The notes: generated from the letters alone by a model not told the origin. A stretch of DNA of 53,298 bases from Tenericutes bacterium 4572_104 (GCA_002084435.1 NBLG01000003.1:1-53298), one strand, 5' to 3'; positions 1 to 9,611 are shown, counted from the stretch's first letter. Made by a program: numbers and translations.

Positions 1-975
1 TTTTTTTGAAGAATCATACCCCTTCACAATCCCTATGAATTCTTGTGTAGGTTTTTCGCTTCTATAATTATATAGTTGTTCAGCGATAGTTGGTTCTCCC
101 GCAAGAAATCCAATAGATGTTAATCTGTTTTCTGCTTTTTTTATTTCTGCTCTGTAATAGCTTAAATCCTTGAGACAATTATTATAATAATCATCAATTA
201 ACATGCGATATGCAAGTACAACTGTAGCTACATAATGTATTGATTTCATCCTTCCTTCTATCTTTAAGGAAGACACTCCTAAATCTATTAAATCAGGTAT
301 ATATTCTAGTATTTCTAAATCTTTAGAAGACATTTGAAAATCGTGTTCTCTGGATATTTTTTCTTGACCATCAAACAGGTCATACAACCACCTACAACTA
401 TGAGCGCATCCGCCTCTATTAGCATCTCTTCCAACCATATAATTAGATAGAGTACATCGACCAGAATACGATACACACATGCCTCCATGGATGAAAACTT
501 CTAATTCTGTCTTGGTATGTTCTTTAATTTCTTTAATTTCAGATAAAGATAATTCTCTAGCTAAAACTACTCGTTTAACACCTTCATTATAAAAATAATC
601 AGCTAATAAAGAATTTGAAACTGAAAACTGAGTTGATAGGTGAATTTCTAAATTTGTTAGAAGCTTTGCGCGTTCAATTATCGCAAAACTAGTAGAAATA
701 ATTGCATCTATTCCTATTTTATCTAAGCTAAGTAAATATTCATCTAGACCTTCTAAATCCGAGTCATGTGTAACGATATTCATCGTCACATAAACTAATT
801 TATTTCTTTCATGAGCGAACAATACTAATTCATTTAACATATCTAAAGTGAAATTAGAAGCTCTCACTCGCAAAGAAAAACGAAGTCCCCCAACATAAAC
901 TGCATCAGCTCCATATAATAAAGCTATTTTTGCTTTTTCTAAGTTACCTGCAGGAGCTAATAATTCAACTTTCAT
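1..975 (-). CDS. trhP2: U32 family tRNA 5-hydroxyuridine synthase subunit TrhP2/YrrO-like (partial, runs off left edge)
   Basis: The frame is open from an ATG at 975 to base 1 (325 codons), so the C-terminus lies outside the window. The start MKVELLAPAGN and the barrel motifs are typical of peptidase family U32. Four cysteines in the middle (HGGMC, GRC, GGCAHSC) are the usual Fe-S ligands of the TrhP/RlhA group. Family knowledge: B. subtilis YrrO (TrhP2) works with YrrN to hydroxylate the wobble uridine of tRNA using prephenate, the first step to 5-methoxyuridine. The start overlaps the end of trhP1 by 11 bases, and trmR lies just upstream, so the three enzymes of the pathway form one operon. 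A true protease role is unlikely for this subgroup. Confidence 0.9.
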   Translation of the reverse strand, partial: MKVELLAPAGNLEKAKIALLYGADAVYVGGLRFSLRVRASNFTLDMLNELVLFAHERNKLVYVTMNIVTHDSDLEGLDEYLLSLDKIGIDAIISTSFAIIERAKLLTNLEIHLSTQFSVSNSLLADYFYNEGVKRVVLARELSLSEIKEIKEHTKTELEVFIHGGMCVSYSGRCTLSNYMVGRDANRGGCAHSCRWLYDLFDGQEKISREHDFQMSSKDLEILEYIPDLIDLGVSSLKIEGRMKSIHYVATVVLAYRMLIDDYYNNCLKDLSYYRAEIKKAENRLTSIGFLAGEPTIAEQLYNYRSEKPTQEFIGIVKGYDSSKK

Positions 976-1846
976 TGGAGTTCACCTTTACCATTTGTGT
1001 TGGTTTATAATAAAAACCTGAGTCGTAATTATTATATATATTTAAAAAGCTATCTATACCTATACTCCCATTATATAACTTAATTGAATCAAAATACTCT
1101 TCGTCTTCCATAAATAATCTCTCTATGTAAAAATCAGTAATTTTTGACTTAATTATTTGGATTTCATTATAAGAAATTAATTTATGAGAGCGAAAAATAT
1201 GGGTCCCATAATTATCTTCTAATATGGGATAAAAATCGTTTGGTCTAATTTCTTCATTTAATCGATAATTATAATTGTCGATTATTTTCTTACCACTAAT
1301 ATTTTTATATTTAAAATAATTAGTTAATAGCTTTCTCTTAGAGTAAAACATATCCAAATATCCGTGACCAATAATAGATAATTCTAATTTTGTTTCATAC
1401 AATAATATCTTCTTGATTTCATCTAAAGTAATTTCTCTTGAAAGAGTAACTCCTTTAATGGGATGTTTTTCAAAATATTCAACAGAATAAGTTTCTGTGT
1501 TCATCGTTCCTGGTTGATAGATTATCTTAGATTCAAGATGTATTTGTTTGGCTTGAACATAAACAGTTAAATCTCCGATTACGATTCCATCAATATCTAA
1601 TGTTTTTAGCTCTTCTAAAAATAATTTCAAAGATTTTAAATCTTCTTCATGAATCATTTTATTAATAGATATATATGTCTTAATATTATAGTTTTTACAA
1701 GTTAAAACTATTTCTTCTATTTCTTTTAAATCAAAGCGTTTTAACACTCTTACAGAGAAAAAAGTGTCGAGCAAAATAATATCAACTTTTAATTGACTTA
1801 ATTTTTCTATTTCTAAAACATCTTTTAATCTAGCCACAATATTCAT
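965..1846 (-). CDS. trhP1: U32 family protein, TrhP1/YrrN-like
   Basis: A 293-residue U32-family protein, shorter than its neighbour and with a single cysteine, so it has no Fe-S cluster. This matches YrrN (TrhP1), the smaller partner of YrrO in B. subtilis. Family knowledge: TrhP1 and TrhP2 both contribute to prephenate-dependent tRNA U34 hydroxylation. The HGYLDMFYSKR segment sits where the larger paralogue carries its first cysteine motif (HGGMCVSYSGR), which shows the two are related. It lies 4 bases downstream of trmR and overlaps the trhP2 start. Assignment rests on size, family and gene order; which subunit is catalytic cannot be read from sequence, but the missing cysteines favour an accessory role. 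Confidence 0.8.
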   Translation of the reverse strand: MNIVARLKDVLEIEKLSQLKVDIILLDTFFSVRVLKRFDLKEIEEIVLTCKNYNIKTYISINKMIHEEDLKSLKLFLEELKTLDIDGIVIGDLTVYVQAKQIHLESKIIYQPGTMNTETYSVEYFEKHPIKGVTLSREITLDEIKKILLYETKLELSIIGHGYLDMFYSKRKLLTNYFKYKNISGKKIIDNYNYRLNEEIRPNDFYPILEDNYGTHIFRSHKLISYNEIQIIKSKITDFYIERLFMEDEEYFDSIKLYNGSIGIDSFLNIYNNYDSGFYYKPTQMVKVNSNES

Positions 1847-1850
1847 TGTT

Positions 1851-2474
1851 TCACCTTTTTTTATAAGAAATCAATAAACCATCTCCAATATGATAAAGAT
1901 AGCTTTCATAATTATCCAAACTTAAAATATACTTATTGTAAGCTGTTATTTTTCTAACTAATTGTTTTATTCGTTTAGATTTAATTCTATCGGGACGTTC
2001 TACTAACCCATGAAACAATACATTATCAGTAATAATCATTCCCCCTATCTTAACATAGGGACTAAAACGATCAAAAAATCTAATGTATGAAGCCTTTGCG
2101 GCATCAATAAACAGAAGATCACACTTATAATCTTCCTCTGGTTCATAAATTAAAGCATCACTATGTATTACTTTAATCTTAGATTCTAATTTAGCTTTTT
2201 TTACGTTTTTAACTGCACGTAAAAAGCTTTGTTCATCGCGTTCAATTGTAATAATTTTTACGTCAGTATATGAAGCCAACATAATAGCGCTATACCCTAT
2301 TGCGGAACCAATTTCTAATATGCGTTTTATCTTATATATTTTTATATATTTTATCATAAGATTAATCGACTCAAATTGTACAATAGGTGTATTCAGCTTG
2401 TGAGCTTCATCTAATATTTCTTTAATTACTGGTGTTGGTTCAATGGGATAGATATCGTTTTGATAATCATACAT
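1851..2474 (-). CDS. trmR: SAM-dependent O-methyltransferase TrmR (YrrM-like), tRNA 5-hydroxyuridine methyltransferase
   Basis: A 207-residue class I methyltransferase of the caffeoyl-CoA/COMT-like family. The SAM-binding motif I is ILEIGSAIGYSAIMLA, with the acidic motif II in IITIERDE and the metal-ligand aspartates in LLFIDAAK and IITDNVLFHG. Family knowledge: B. subtilis TrmR (YrrM) methylates 5-hydroxyuridine at tRNA position 34 to give 5-methoxyuridine, which widens wobble decoding. Immediate coupling to both TrhP genes supports this role. The ATG at 2474 overlaps the DUF1292 stop by 8 bases (ATGTATGA), so translational coupling is likely. Length is normal for the family. Confidence 0.85.
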   Translation of the reverse strand: MYDYQNDIYPIEPTPVIKEILDEAHKLNTPIVQFESINLMIKYIKIYKIKRILEIGSAIGYSAIMLASYTDVKIITIERDEQSFLRAVKNVKKAKLESKIKVIHSDALIYEPEEDYKCDLLFIDAAKASYIRFFDRFSPYVKIGGMIITDNVLFHGLVERPDRIKSKRIKQLVRKITAYNKYILSLDNYESYLYHIGDGLLISYKKR

Positions 2475-2754
2475 CTAAATCGATATCATTTTCCTTTTCT
2501 TCTTGATCTTCTAAAAAGCTTTCAAGTACTTCTTCTACAAAATCCCATTCTTCATCGGTTTCTATTTGACTTAATTTTCCTTCTTGACCATCTTCTGGAT
2601 CAAAACTAGCTGCGAAATATTCACCAGTTTCATCATCTTTTAATCGGTAAACAACATAGTTTTTACCAAATTCTTCAGATTCAAATGTCATAATTATTAC
2701 TGCTTCTAATTCATTTCCTAATTCATCTACTACAATTAATGTTTCTTCTTCCAT
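2467..2754 (-). CDS. DUF1292 family acidic protein (YrzB-like)
   Basis: A 95-residue, strongly acidic protein with the DUF1292 pattern (VVDELGNELEA, then YFAASFDPEDG and a Glu/Asp-rich C-terminus). Its function is unknown. In B. subtilis the homologue yrzB sits between ruvX (yrrK) and the yrrL-yrrM-yrrN-yrrO genes. Here it lies 2 bases after ruvX and overlaps trmR, so it keeps its place, but the intervening mltG homologue (yrrL) is absent. No membrane segment or signal peptide is visible. Confidence 0.8.
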   Translation of the reverse strand: MEEETLIVVDELGNELEAVIIMTFESEEFGKNYVVYRLKDDETGEYFAASFDPEDGQEGKLSQIETDEEWDFVEEVLESFLEDQEEKENDIDLDV

Positions 2755-2756
2755 TA

Positions 2757-3173
2757 TTAATATCTCCTATCTAAATAACTTTGTAATATTAAAGTAGCGG
2801 CTACTTTATCAATTTTAGATTTTCTTTTTTTTCGACTTAAACTAGCATTAATCATTAAGCTATCAGCCATTTTTGAAGTTAATCTTTCATCAATTAACAC
2901 TACTTCTATTTTTATTTCTTCTTCAATTTTAGTTTTAAAATCTAATACTTTTTGTGCTTGAAACCCAATTGAACCATCCATATTTTTAGGTAATCCTAAA
3001 ATTATTTTTTCAGGGTTTAACTCTAAAACAACTTCTTTTAATTTGTCTAGAGCATTTTCAAAATCATTATTTTGAAAACGAATGGTTTCGTATGCACTTG
3101 CGATTGTTTGACTAGTATCACTGGTCGCAATTCCAAGTGTTTTATCGCCTAAATCTAATCCAATTACTCTCAT
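2757..3173 (-). CDS. ruvX: RuvX/YqgF family RNase H-like nuclease (pre-16S rRNA processing)
   Basis: A 138-residue YqgF-fold protein. The N-terminal MRVIGLDLGDKTLGIATSD carries the first catalytic aspartate of the RNase H-like fold. The motifs IILGLPKNMDGS and VVLIDERLTS follow, and the C-terminal KIDKVAATLILQSYLD holds the last acidic residue. Family knowledge: YqgF/RuvX is an essential nuclease thought to mature the 16S rRNA 5' end; an earlier proposal was Holliday-junction resolution. Its ATG overlaps the alaS stop (ATGA), a translationally coupled arrangement. Gene order alaS-ruvX-DUF1292 matches Bacillus. Confidence 0.92.
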   Translation of the reverse strand: MRVIGLDLGDKTLGIATSDTSQTIASAYETIRFQNNDFENALDKLKEVVLELNPEKIILGLPKNMDGSIGFQAQKVLDFKTKIEEEIKIEVVLIDERLTSKMADSLMINASLSRKKRKSKIDKVAATLILQSYLDRRY

Positions 3174-5806
3174 AAAAGCATTTCCTTAATATGTTCTAAA
3201 GCTTCATCTACTTTTTCTGGGTTTTTTCCACCAGCTTGAGCGAAATCAGGGCGTCCTCCGCCTGATCCTCCGCAAACTATAGCTGCCTCTTTAACAATTT
3301 TTCCAGCGTTGATTAAAGGATCATTGGATTTAGCTATAAACAAAACTTTATTAGGTAAAACAGAAGCTAGAAGAACAAATCCATCTTCAAATTTAGTTAC
3401 TAAATCATCAGCTAATTGTTTTAAAGGATTTCCTACTATTCCACTTACCTTAGCTATTATTTTATTTCCATAGGTAAATTCACTAAAATCTGGTATAGAA
3501 TTTAAAGCTAATTTATCTTTAGCCTTATTATATTCTTTTTCTAACTGTTTTACTTTTGATTGTGCAAGATGTAATAATTTACGTTTGTTTAAAACATCTT
3601 GATAGCTTCCTAATTTTTCAATATCAGTTTTAAATTCAAAGTTTAAAGGAATATCATCTTTTTTTGCTTGCAATAATATCTTATCAGCCTTTTCTAATAA
3701 ATGTGCTAAATCAGTATTTATTCCTATTAATGAATCGCTTAAAGAAGAAACGGCTTCATTAGTAACTGCCTCTATACGATAAATTCCTGAGCCAATAGAA
3801 GAAATACTTTTAATTGCAAAGTCTTGGATATCTTTAATATTTTTAACATGTGTTCCTCCGCAAAGATCTAAGGTATATTTTAAATCTACCATTCTAACTA
3901 AGTCTTCATATTTTTCACCAAATTCAGCTATAGCACCCATTTTCTTAGCTTCTGAAACAGTTACTACCTTTGTTTTTGTTTGGTAAGAAGTCTTAACCAT
4001 ATCTTTTACCATCTGTTCAACTTTAAGAATCTCTTCATCAGATATAGATTGGAAATGATTGAAATCAAAGCGTAAGCCTTCGTGATTAACAAAAGATCCT
4101 TGTTGGGAAACATGGTCTCCTAAAACATAACGCAAAGCATAGAACATAAGATGAGTTGCGGAATGATTATATTCAGTTAAATGCCTTTTCGCTTCATCTA
4201 CTTTAGCTATAACTATTTCTGATTCAAGTTCAGTAAATATTTCTTCTTTGATATGATGCAAGAACTGTCCATTAGGAAGTTTTTCAACATCTATAACGTG
4301 AAGTGTAAAATCATCGTTAAAAATAATTCCAGTATCAGCTGCTTGGCCACCTGAAGTAGCGTAAAACGGTGTTTCACTTAAAACTATTCCTTCAGAGAAA
4401 ACTTTAATTATCTTTGTTTTTACTTCTAATAGGTCATACCCAACAAACTCACTTTTTTTATGAAAATCAAGGTATTCTTGATTTTGTGAAGTCATTGATT
4501 GAATATCACTTCTAGCTTTTCTAGCTCTTTCTTTTTGTTTTTCCATTTCTTCTTCAAAGCCAGCTTTATCTACTTCAAGTCCAACTTCATTTGCATATTC
4601 CATTGTTAGTTCTAAAGGGAAGCCAAATGTATCATACAAAATAAAGGCATCTTTACCAGAAAGCTCTTTATTCTTAGTGTTTTTAACAATTTCAAATAAC
4701 TTTTTTTCTCCAGAAAGCAATGTTTCTAAAAACTTATTTTCTTCAGCTGTAATTATCTTTTTAATGATTTTCTCTTTTTTAACAACATATGGATAAAAAT
4801 CCTTCATTATATCAATTACTTCATCCACTAATTCAGTTAAAAATGGACGGTTAATTTTTAATTGTTTTCCATGCTTAATCGCTCTTCTCAATAATCTTCT
4901 TAAAACATATCCTCTTCCTTCATTGCTCATCATAGCTCCATCAGCTAAAGCCATGGTTACAGTACGAATATGGTCTGCGATAATTTTAAATTCTATTTGA
5001 CCTTCATAACTGATATTAGATATCTCTTCTATTTTCTTTATAATTGGCATAAATAAATCAGTCTCAAAGTTTGTTTTTGCACCTTGAATAACTGATGCAA
5101 AGCGTTCAAAACCAGCACCTGTATCAATGTTTTTACTAGGTAGTTCTGGATAATCAGCTCTCTTTAACCCCTTAGTTGCGTTATACTGTGAAAAAACTAT
5201 GTTCCAGAGTTCTACATAGCGATCATTTTCAATATCTTTTCTAATAGTATCTATATCAAAATCTCCGAATTCAGGCCCTCTATCGAAGAATACTTCTGTA
5301 CAAGGACCACAAGGACCTTCACCTATTTCCCAGAAATTTTGGTCATCTGTTTTTAAAATGTGAGATTCAGGTATTCCAAGTTCTATCCATTTATTATATG
5401 TTTCTGAATCTTCAGGGTATACTGTAAAATAAAGCTTATTTATATCAAAGCCAAAGTACTTTTCACTAGTTAATAATTCATATGCATATTCTAAAGCTTC
5501 ATTTCTAAAATAATCACCTATTGAAAAGTTTCCCATCATTTCAAAAAATGTATGGTGTCTTGCGGTATGCCCTACATTTTCGATATCGTTTGTCCTAATA
5601 CATTTTTGAACATTGACAATTCTTGGATTTTTTGGAACTATCCTTCCATCAAAATATTTTTTTAAAGCAGCTACACCAGAGTTCATCCATAACAAAGTAG
5701 GATCATCATTAGGTATTAATGAGGCTCCTTCTTCAACTTGGTGAGCTTTTTCCTTAAAAAAATTTAACCATATTTTACGTATTTCGTTACCTGTAAGATA
5801 TTTCAT
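3170..5806 (-). CDS. alaS: Alanyl-tRNA synthetase
   Basis: An 878-residue, full-length class II AlaRS. The N-terminal catalytic core begins MKYLTGNEIRKIWLNFFKEK and contains motif 2 (RTNDIENVGHTARHHTFFEMMGN). The editing domain has the zinc/active-site motifs HSATHL and DLCGGTHV, and the C-terminal domain has the GGGSGGGRPD-type motif (residues near 850, CGGSGGGRPDFAQAGG). It attaches alanine to tRNA-Ala and edits mischarged Ser/Gly. The start is preceded by AGGAGG. A T-box leader with a GCU (Ala) specifier lies immediately upstream, so uncharged tRNA-Ala should induce it. It is the first gene of the alaS-ruvX-DUF1292-trmR-trhP1-trhP2 operon. Confidence 0.98.
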   Translation of the reverse strand: MKYLTGNEIRKIWLNFFKEKAHQVEEGASLIPNDDPTLLWMNSGVAALKKYFDGRIVPKNPRIVNVQKCIRTNDIENVGHTARHHTFFEMMGNFSIGDYFRNEALEYAYELLTSEKYFGFDINKLYFTVYPEDSETYNKWIELGIPESHILKTDDQNFWEIGEGPCGPCTEVFFDRGPEFGDFDIDTIRKDIENDRYVELWNIVFSQYNATKGLKRADYPELPSKNIDTGAGFERFASVIQGAKTNFETDLFMPIIKKIEEISNISYEGQIEFKIIADHIRTVTMALADGAMMSNEGRGYVLRRLLRRAIKHGKQLKINRPFLTELVDEVIDIMKDFYPYVVKKEKIIKKIITAEENKFLETLLSGEKKLFEIVKNTKNKELSGKDAFILYDTFGFPLELTMEYANEVGLEVDKAGFEEEMEKQKERARKARSDIQSMTSQNQEYLDFHKKSEFVGYDLLEVKTKIIKVFSEGIVLSETPFYATSGGQAADTGIIFNDDFTLHVIDVEKLPNGQFLHHIKEEIFTELESEIVIAKVDEAKRHLTEYNHSATHLMFYALRYVLGDHVSQQGSFVNHEGLRFDFNHFQSISDEEILKVEQMVKDMVKTSYQTKTKVVTVSEAKKMGAIAEFGEKYEDLVRMVDLKYTLDLCGGTHVKNIKDIQDFAIKSISSIGSGIYRIEAVTNEAVSSLSDSLIGINTDLAHLLEKADKILLQAKKDDIPLNFEFKTDIEKLGSYQDVLNKRKLLHLAQSKVKQLEKEYNKAKDKLALNSIPDFSEFTYGNKIIAKVSGIVGNPLKQLADDLVTKFEDGFVLLASVLPNKVLFIAKSNDPLINAGKIVKEAAIVCGGSGGGRPDFAQAGGKNPEKVDEALEHIKEMLL

Positions 5807-5828
5807 TTATGTTCCTCCTAAAAATAAG

Positions 5829-6036
5829 AAAATCGCCCCTATATAAAGGACGAAAATAACCGTGGTACCACCTTACTTCTAGCATTGCTAGCGCTTAAAC
5901 TCTTAACGCGAGTATACGAATGTTTTTTACATCACTCAGAAGGAGCTTCATAATACTAACAATATCTGGTTTCACCACGTCCAAACTCTCTAAAAAAGTT
6001 TGTATTACTACTAGTCTTCGTCTTCGATTTATTACT
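5829..6036 (-). promoter_or_regulatory. T-box riboswitch leader of alaS (Ala, GCU specifier)
   Basis: On the minus strand the conserved T-box AAGGTGGTACCACGG lies at 5874-5860. It is followed by a terminator whose stem pairs TCGTCC with GGGCGA, ending in a T-run, at 5852-5829. The specifier loop reads TATGAA-GCT-CC, placing the GCU alanine codon at 5946-5944. The trpS leader has TATGAA-TGG-AC at the same place, which supports the reading. Uncharged tRNA-Ala should bind and stabilise the antiterminator. Confidence 0.93.
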
Positions 6037-6041
6037 TGACA

Positions 6042-6070
6042 ATTATACAATATTTTGCCATTATTTGCAA
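6042..6070 (-). promoter_or_regulatory. Promoter of the alaS T-box leader
   Basis: TTGCAA (6070-6065) and TATAAT (6047-6042) are separated by exactly 17 bases, just upstream of the T-box leader. It lies between the 3' end of recD2 (6086) and the leader, so alaS is transcribed separately from recD2. Confidence 0.65.
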
Positions 6071-6085
6071 ATGAATTCCCTCGCC

Positions 6086-8311
6086 CTATAAAAAATCTTC
6101 AATTGTTAATTCATTATCATTATTTTGACTAATTTCTTCTTTTAAAAATTCTTGTAATAAGGTGTTTCTTGGAGTATCTACACCTAAAACTCCGCGTCTA
6201 TAAGCTTCAAAATCTCCTAACATTATAAGTTTCTCTTTAGCTCTAGTTATAGCCGTATATAAAAGTTTTTTCTTTAACATAATAGTATATGATTTTACTA
6301 ATGGTAAGATAATACATTTATATTCAGAACCTTGTGATTTATGGATTGATATAGCATAAGCAAGTGTTAAATTATCTAATTCTTTTAAACTGTATTTAAC
6401 TACATTACCAGAAAAATTAACCAATAATTCATCATCTTCTGTAATACCACTAACAACTCCTTGGTCTCCATTCATAACATTATCTTCTGGCTGGTTAACC
6501 AGTTGCATTACTTTATCATTATAATAAAATGTTTTGTCTTTGTATGAAATATTGAAATTTTTGTTTTTTTCGTTAAATGTTTTTTGAATTAAATCATTAA
6601 TCCGATTAATTCCGTTTATTCCTTTATAAACTGGAATTAATACTTGAATATCTTCTAATAAACTATATCCCTTATTCATTAACAATTTAATTTCAGAAAG
6701 AATTTTATTAGATACAAATCTTTCATTAACTCGCAAAAAATCTCTATCTGGAAAATGATTGAAGATATCACTGTTTATTTCTTGGTTTAAAACATCATAT
6801 GCTAGGGAAATAATATTAGAATTTTCAGCTTGACGGTGAATAATATCTAATTCAATAACATTAAATAGTCTTGATTGAATTATATCTCTTAACACATCTC
6901 CTGGTCCTACTGATGGTAACTGATTTGAATCCCCTACTAAGATAATCTGAGTGTTATCTGTAATCGCCATAAATAACCTTTTAGCTAATAAAGAATCCAT
7001 CATAGATACTTCATCAATTATAATTAATTTCTCAGTTAAAGGTTCTGTTTCATTCTTATTATAGATACCTAAAAAATCATATTGTAATAATTTATGTACT
7101 GTTTTAGCTTCTAAATTCGTGGCTAAAGATAATCTCTTAGCCGCTTTACCTGTAGGTGCAGCTAAAGCGATATCTTCTTCCATATCAATATAACCATGAA
7201 TCATATTATAGATATCCACAATACCTTTAATAACGGTTGTTTTACCGGTTCCAGGTCCTCCTGTAATAATAACTAGTTGATTGCTTAAAGCTTTTTTTAT
7301 AGCCTCTCTTTGTTTTGAAGTATAAGTTATATTATTAATCGATTCAAATTTATCTATATATAAAGATAAATCCGTTCCTTGTAAATCTATTTCGTTATTT
7401 AAGCTTAATAATTTTTTCGCTAAAAACTCTTCGGCTTTATATAGGAATCTCAAGCTTAATATATCATCTTTTTGAATTATTTTATTTGCGTTAATTAAAC
7501 TGTCTAATTGATTAGTTACTAAGGAAACGTCGATTTGAAACTCATTATTATCAAGATATTTTTTAGTGTAATCAATTAACTGATCTTTTACTAAAAATGT
7601 ATCTCCATATTTATTCATATATTCATTCATTAAAAAATATATCACTGCTTGTATTCTTAAAGGAGAATCATATTTAAAGCCTATTTTAATTCCTATATCA
7701 TCAGCTCTTCTAAAACCTATTCCTTCTACATCATCCATTAAAACATAGGGATTGTTTTTAACTGTATCTATTGTAAGATTACCATAAGTATTGTAAATTC
7801 TAAGTGCCATCTTCGGTGATATATCAAAACCATATAGCCAAACTAATGTTTTTTCCATTTCGCGGTTCTCAATAATTATATCATGTAAATCATCTCTTAA
7901 ATCTTTTCTTAACCTCGGAATATCATCTAATACATGTTTGTTTTTAGCTATTAAATCTAAGGCGTCTAATCCAAGTTTATCAACAATTCTCGTGGCTGTT
8001 TTTCTTCCAATACCTTTGAATAAATCACTTGATAGATAATCTATTAATCCTGAATATGTATTGTCCATAATACGCTCAAATGATGTAGCGTTATATTGAA
8101 CACCATATTTATTATGATTTGTAAGATTTCCGTAAAAACGATAGTTTGTAAATTTATCTAACTTAGGAAAAAACCCACAAACAACTATTGTGGGTTCATA
8201 ATGGGTTAATTCAATTTCATCAGTATCAATTATTTTTATTTTAATAACAGAATATGAATTATCCTCGTTATAAAATAGATAGCGATTGATACTTCCATCG
8301 ATATAACTCAT
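6086..8311 (-). CDS. recD2: RecD2-type SF1 DNA helicase
   Basis: A 741-residue RecD-like helicase with the RecD2 layout: an N-terminal OB-like region, a helix-hairpin-helix region (GIGRKTATRIVDKLG, and later GIGFRRADDIG), then the two SF1B motor domains. Motif I (Walker A) is GGPGTGKTT, motif II is IIIDEVSMMD, and a late motif is YAISIHKSQGSEY. Family knowledge: RecD2 acts without RecBC in replication-fork maintenance and repair, moving 5' to 3'. It starts 4 bases after the M24 peptidase stop, so the two share an operon. In B. subtilis the homologue yrrC also sits near alaS, so this is conserved gene order. Confidence 0.95.
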   Translation of the reverse strand: MSYIDGSINRYLFYNEDNSYSVIKIKIIDTDEIELTHYEPTIVVCGFFPKLDKFTNYRFYGNLTNHNKYGVQYNATSFERIMDNTYSGLIDYLSSDLFKGIGRKTATRIVDKLGLDALDLIAKNKHVLDDIPRLRKDLRDDLHDIIIENREMEKTLVWLYGFDISPKMALRIYNTYGNLTIDTVKNNPYVLMDDVEGIGFRRADDIGIKIGFKYDSPLRIQAVIYFLMNEYMNKYGDTFLVKDQLIDYTKKYLDNNEFQIDVSLVTNQLDSLINANKIIQKDDILSLRFLYKAEEFLAKKLLSLNNEIDLQGTDLSLYIDKFESINNITYTSKQREAIKKALSNQLVIITGGPGTGKTTVIKGIVDIYNMIHGYIDMEEDIALAAPTGKAAKRLSLATNLEAKTVHKLLQYDFLGIYNKNETEPLTEKLIIIDEVSMMDSLLAKRLFMAITDNTQIILVGDSNQLPSVGPGDVLRDIIQSRLFNVIELDIIHRQAENSNIISLAYDVLNQEINSDIFNHFPDRDFLRVNERFVSNKILSEIKLLMNKGYSLLEDIQVLIPVYKGINGINRINDLIQKTFNEKNKNFNISYKDKTFYYNDKVMQLVNQPEDNVMNGDQGVVSGITEDDELLVNFSGNVVKYSLKELDNLTLAYAISIHKSQGSEYKCIILPLVKSYTIMLKKKLLYTAITRAKEKLIMLGDFEAYRRGVLGVDTPRNTLLQEFLKEEISQNNDNELTIEDFL

Positions 8312-8315
8312 CTTA

Positions 8316-9581
8316 TCACTTCTTCATAAAAAGTTCTATATCTTCGATTTCTTTTATTATTTCTTCGCTTAAATTAATATATCCTGTTTCAGTGACTAAA
8401 ATATCATCTTCTATTCTAATTCCAATAGCTTCATCGCCTACATATATTCCAGGTTCAACTGTTAAAACCACTCCTGGTTCTAGTGGTAAATTATAAGTTC
8501 CTACATCATGAACATCCAATCCTAAATAATGACTAACACTGTGATAATAGTATTTTATTATATCCTGAGAATTTGTAATTTTACCTAGTTTTTTCATTCC
8601 TTCAGCCAATAAATTAGTCGCTTTTTTATTAAGGTCGCTAATATAAACACCTGGTTTTATCATATCTATGATTGTTTTGTTGACATCTAAAACTAATTGA
8701 TAAAACTGTTTTTGCCGATTTGTGAAAACTCCATTAGCTGGATAAGTTCTCGTTATATCAGCGGCGTAATTGTTTGATAAAGCTCCAAGATCAGTTAAAA
8801 CTAGAGTGTTGTTTTTAATTACACAATTATTATCTTCATAGTGTAAAACAGTAGCGTTTTTTCCACTTGCGCTAATTGTGTTAAAAGATGTTCCTTTTGA
8901 ACCTTCTACTTTGATTGTATATTCAAATAAAGCTTCTAATTGTCCCTCGTTCATTCCCGCTTTAACATTTTTCATTAAAGCTTGAATTCCTTTATTAGTA
9001 TAGTGAATAGCTTTCTTTATTTCATCGATTTCATAAGTTGATTTTATACGGCGTAGATTATCGATAATAGTTGAAGCATCTAAGATTTGAAGTTCAGGAT
9101 AAACATCTACAATAGTTTGGAAAGAAATTAGTCCAAAAGGTTTTTTCATTACATGTTCTTTAGATAAATCTAGATATAATTTATTAGGCATTGAGGCTAC
9201 TGCACTTCTTGTGTCTATTAAGATTCTCTTTGCGATAAATTCATCGAATTCTCTTAAATACATTATAGATTCTACTCTAATACCTGATATTTTACTAGCC
9301 TCTTCTTTTGTCATGCGACTTCCAAGCCATTTAGTAGCGTATTCACTTGGTTCTTCAATGAATAAAAATGCATAAAATGATAATTTATCTCTCAATAACA
9401 ACAGGATGAAATTTTCACGCATCAATCCCGTTAGATAATAAAAATTTCTATTTACTGCGAAAGGATAAACCTGATCCTTTAATTTAAATGGTGCTTTTCC
9501 AGATGAAAACAAGGCAAATGAGTTTTCATCCATTTGTTGGAAAAATGAGTCTCTGCGAATCTTATATTCAGTTTGTTTCAT
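8316..9581 (-). CDS. M24 family Xaa-Pro aminopeptidase
   Basis: About 421 residues from the ATG at 9581, chosen because GAGGTG lies just upstream; an upstream in-frame extension to 9614 has no such site. The N-terminal domain (to about residue 175) is aminopeptidase-P-like. The C-terminal pita-bread domain shows the metal-binding set: TDLGALSNNYAADITRTYP (two Asp), HSVSHYLGLDVHD (His), LTVEPGIY (Glu) and GIRIEDD (Glu). It removes N-terminal residues preceding proline in the cytoplasm, probably using two Mn ions. It is the promoter-proximal gene of a pair with recD2. Confidence 0.92.
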   Translation of the reverse strand: MKQTEYKIRRDSFFQQMDENSFALFSSGKAPFKLKDQVYPFAVNRNFYYLTGLMRENFILLLLRDKLSFYAFLFIEEPSEYATKWLGSRMTKEEASKISGIRVESIMYLREFDEFIAKRILIDTRSAVASMPNKLYLDLSKEHVMKKPFGLISFQTIVDVYPELQILDASTIIDNLRRIKSTYEIDEIKKAIHYTNKGIQALMKNVKAGMNEGQLEALFEYTIKVEGSKGTSFNTISASGKNATVLHYEDNNCVIKNNTLVLTDLGALSNNYAADITRTYPANGVFTNRQKQFYQLVLDVNKTIIDMIKPGVYISDLNKKATNLLAEGMKKLGKITNSQDIIKYYYHSVSHYLGLDVHDVGTYNLPLEPGVVLTVEPGIYVGDEAIGIRIEDDILVTETGYINLSEEIIKEIEDIELFMKK

Positions 9582-9602
9582 GCTTATCACCTCTAATTTA
9601 AT

Positions 9603-9611
9603 ATTATAGCA
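9603..9611 (-). promoter_or_regulatory. Extended -10 promoter for M24 peptidase-recD2
   Basis: TGCTATAAT on the minus strand (9611-9603), about 22 bases upstream of the M24 start codon. There is no good -35 hexamer (TTTCAA at the right distance), so the TG element probably compensates. Confidence 0.55.
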
